A DNA stretch of 64,000 nucleotides from Paragyromitra xinjiangensis (Eukaryota; Ascomycota; Pezizomycetes; Pezizales; Discinaceae), in contig JBCAMK010000007.1 in assembly GCA_038503065.1 (NCBI GenBank), positions 310,001-374,000 of the forward strand, read 5' to 3'. A model generated the notes under the pieces. That model did no database searches, was not told where the DNA came from, and saw nothing but the letters and a program-made list of their open reading frames with translations. A program made the translations under genes and the position numbers. Positions 62,381 through 64,000 of this stretch are shown one piece after another; within the stretch, counting starts at the first letter, position 1; each line of letters begins with the position of its first letter.

Positions 62381-64000
62381 ATGGCTTCTAGCGCCAACCC
62401 CTCACCTCCACCAGCATACAGTCCTGAGGACCTTACGAACGCCGCCGCTGCTGTAGCTTCTCAGCGTGGGAGCGGAGATTTGGCACAGCGGCCCCTGAGG
62501 ACGTCGCAGAGCTTCCGGGTGGATGAGGGTTATAGCGGTGAGGAGACACCCAGTGTGTATGAGGACCCAAATCAAAGAGAGGATATGCGATCGGTGAGAG
62601 ATAGTGGAGAGCTGAAGATTCCGGCTTGGATGACGGGGCTGAATGATGCGTTAAGAGAAGGTTTGTGTTTTCTCTGTGTGATTGACGGATTTTGGTTTTG
62701 TTTTGTCACCAGGGGCTGTCTCTGGTCCGTCGTTTTTCTTTCTTGCAGGTTCATTGTTTATTCTTTTGGAAACCTTATGGAGTTCTTAAAGTTTGAATTT
62801 GGATTGTGTTGGAATGATGACGGGCCTTGAACATCGCCTTTGCACAAACCAAGGGGGAGGGGTTGGTGAGGGCGATTTTCTACCCCAGGTTTTTGTGCAA
62901 CAAGGATTTGGCAGCTCATCGCGCGCTTGTTTCGTTTGCTTCTCCACGATTCTTCGCCTGTCGCTATCCTCGTTTCTTTTGATTTTGGACCACGAATCCC
63001 TGTTTCGCTTGTTCTAACATTCTCTCTGATCTAGAATATGCCTACAAACTGGTCCGCACCCTACCAACATCCCATATCGCCTCGCTGGTCGACCGGTTAG
63101 TCCCTATCCTCCATCTCGATTTTGTGCAGATACTTCCGTCTGAGCTGTCGCTCCAAATTCTCTCTTACCTCCCCGCGCGATCGCTCCTTAATGCGTCGCT
63201 CGCCTCTCGAACGTGGCGACGATTCGCCCTAGAGCCACGGCTTTGGCGCGAGCTGTACCATACTGCAGGGTGGGAAGAGAATAGTGCAGAAGTACGGCTG
63301 TTTGAAGATGAGATGAGGGAGCGGGCAGAGGAGGAGGCGCGGCAGCAGCAGCAGGTGAAACGAAAGGCGGAGGAGCAGCGAGATGAGGAGAAGCAGATGA
63401 GGGATTTGGCTAGGAGGAATATGGACCGCTTTAGGACCGGCTCGCCACAGAATGTCGAGAGGTCATTAGGGTCGGATACGTCTAGCGGACCGATGGATAC
63501 GACTGCAGAGTGGTCAACACAAGGGAGTAATACGCTTCCACCATACGGTACACCGACTCTGACTCCTGATAGCTCAGATATGAATTATTATCCTTCTGAG
63601 TCGGAGTCGCAAAGGACTGTACGTGGAGCTGCGAATCCAAATATACCGTATGGCTCTGCCGCGGCTATGTCAGACGATGATGACATGTATCCATCTTCCC
63701 TGAGTCGTCCTGTGCTTCAGGCATATCAAGAACCATCGCTTCCAATTCAGCCCACGTTGACCACCCCAGGTTACAATAATCACCTCCGGTTGAACTGGGC
63801 ATTTCTATACAAGAATAGAAAGCGGTTAGAAGACAACTGGCTGCATAATCGCTTTACGACCTTCCAAATCCCACACCCAAACTACCCTCATGAAGGTCAT
63901 GCGGAATGTATATACACTATCCAATACTCTCCTAATTTCCTTGTTTCTGGGTCACGGGATCGTACAGTCCGGATTTGGAATATGAAGACGCGCCGTCTGG
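62381..64000 (+). CDS. F-box/WD40 repeat protein, 3' truncated by window end
   Basis: Predicted substrate receptor of an SCF ubiquitin ligase: the F-box would bind Skp1 and the WD40 propeller the (often phosphorylated) target. Exons 62381-62660 and 63035 onward; the reading frame stays open to the last base. The N-terminus is Pro/Ser/Ala-rich. The F-box lies at about 122-165 (QILPSELSLQILSYLPARSL followed by a LASRTWRRFALEPRLWRELY stretch). A coiled, Glu/Arg/Gln-rich segment and a Ser/Thr-rich linker follow, then the first WD40 repeat begins at about residue 379 (GHAECIYTIQYSPNFLVSGS then RDRTVRIWN). The architecture is like the Cdc4/FWD-1/Met30 group, but the propeller is cut off, so I give no symbol. 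The 374-nt intron (GTTTGT to ATCTAG) is long for this window. Confidence 0.88.

Overview
The window comes from a filamentous ascomycete nuclear genome (Pezizomycotina; Pezizomycetes is possible but cannot be decided here). The evidence is short GT-AG introns (mostly 45-125 nt) with CTAAC-like branch sites, an intron-containing nuclear tRNA-Ile, and fungal families such as Cdc24, a PTS2-bearing peroxisomal thiolase, a short secreted tyrosinase and a fungal STAND/NLR receptor with ankyrin repeats. The window is gene-poor: about twelve protein genes and one tRNA in 64 kb, separated by 1-5 kb AT-richer stretches with no recognisable genes. I built all exon models by hand from splice signals and family motifs, with no transcript support.

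Layout. 1-4.8 kb: a small protein with a dsRNA-binding-like segment, then an empty stretch. 4.8-6.2 kb: an eight-exon tyrosinase. 9.2-10.6 kb (minus): peroxisomal 3-ketoacyl-CoA thiolase. 11.5-12.0 kb: an inverted-repeat element. 12.5-19.5 kb: a very large NLR (about 2,170 aa) with an N-terminal STAND-type domain, NACHT-like NTPase, about 35 ankyrin repeats and a triplicated charged tail. 20.2-21.9 kb (minus): farnesyltransferase beta subunit. 26.7-28.9 kb: an unrecognised multi-pass membrane protein. 33.2-35.4 kb: a secreted, probably GPI-anchored 5'-nucleotidase. 38.4-39.2 kb: a GNAT acetyltransferase. 43.3-46.6 kb: Cdc24. 48.5-50.3 kb: a PLP aminotransferase with microexons and a suspected frameshift. 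54.3-56.5 kb: an L-amino-acid-oxidase-like flavoenzyme, followed by a decayed partial duplicate of its own 3' end that is interrupted by a TA-flanked MITE. 59.9 kb (minus): tRNA-Ile(AAU). 62.4 kb to the edge: an F-box/WD40 protein, cut by the window end.

The genes do not form an obvious metabolic cluster. Cdc24 and the farnesyltransferase beta subunit belong to small-GTPase signalling and polarity. The thiolase serves peroxisomal beta-oxidation. The aminotransferase and the amino-acid oxidase could both act on amino acids, but their proximity may be chance.

The most interesting locus is the NLR. Its late ankyrin repeats are almost identical at the DNA level and form a two-repeat, 198-bp higher-order unit, the pattern of concerted evolution known from fungal non-self-recognition receptors. 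Its P-loop is encoded on a 25-nt microexon, and its tail carries three tandem copies of an exon-sized module. The second notable locus is the amino-acid-oxidase 3' duplication, where an intact paralogous empty site confirms the TA target-site duplication of the inserted element.
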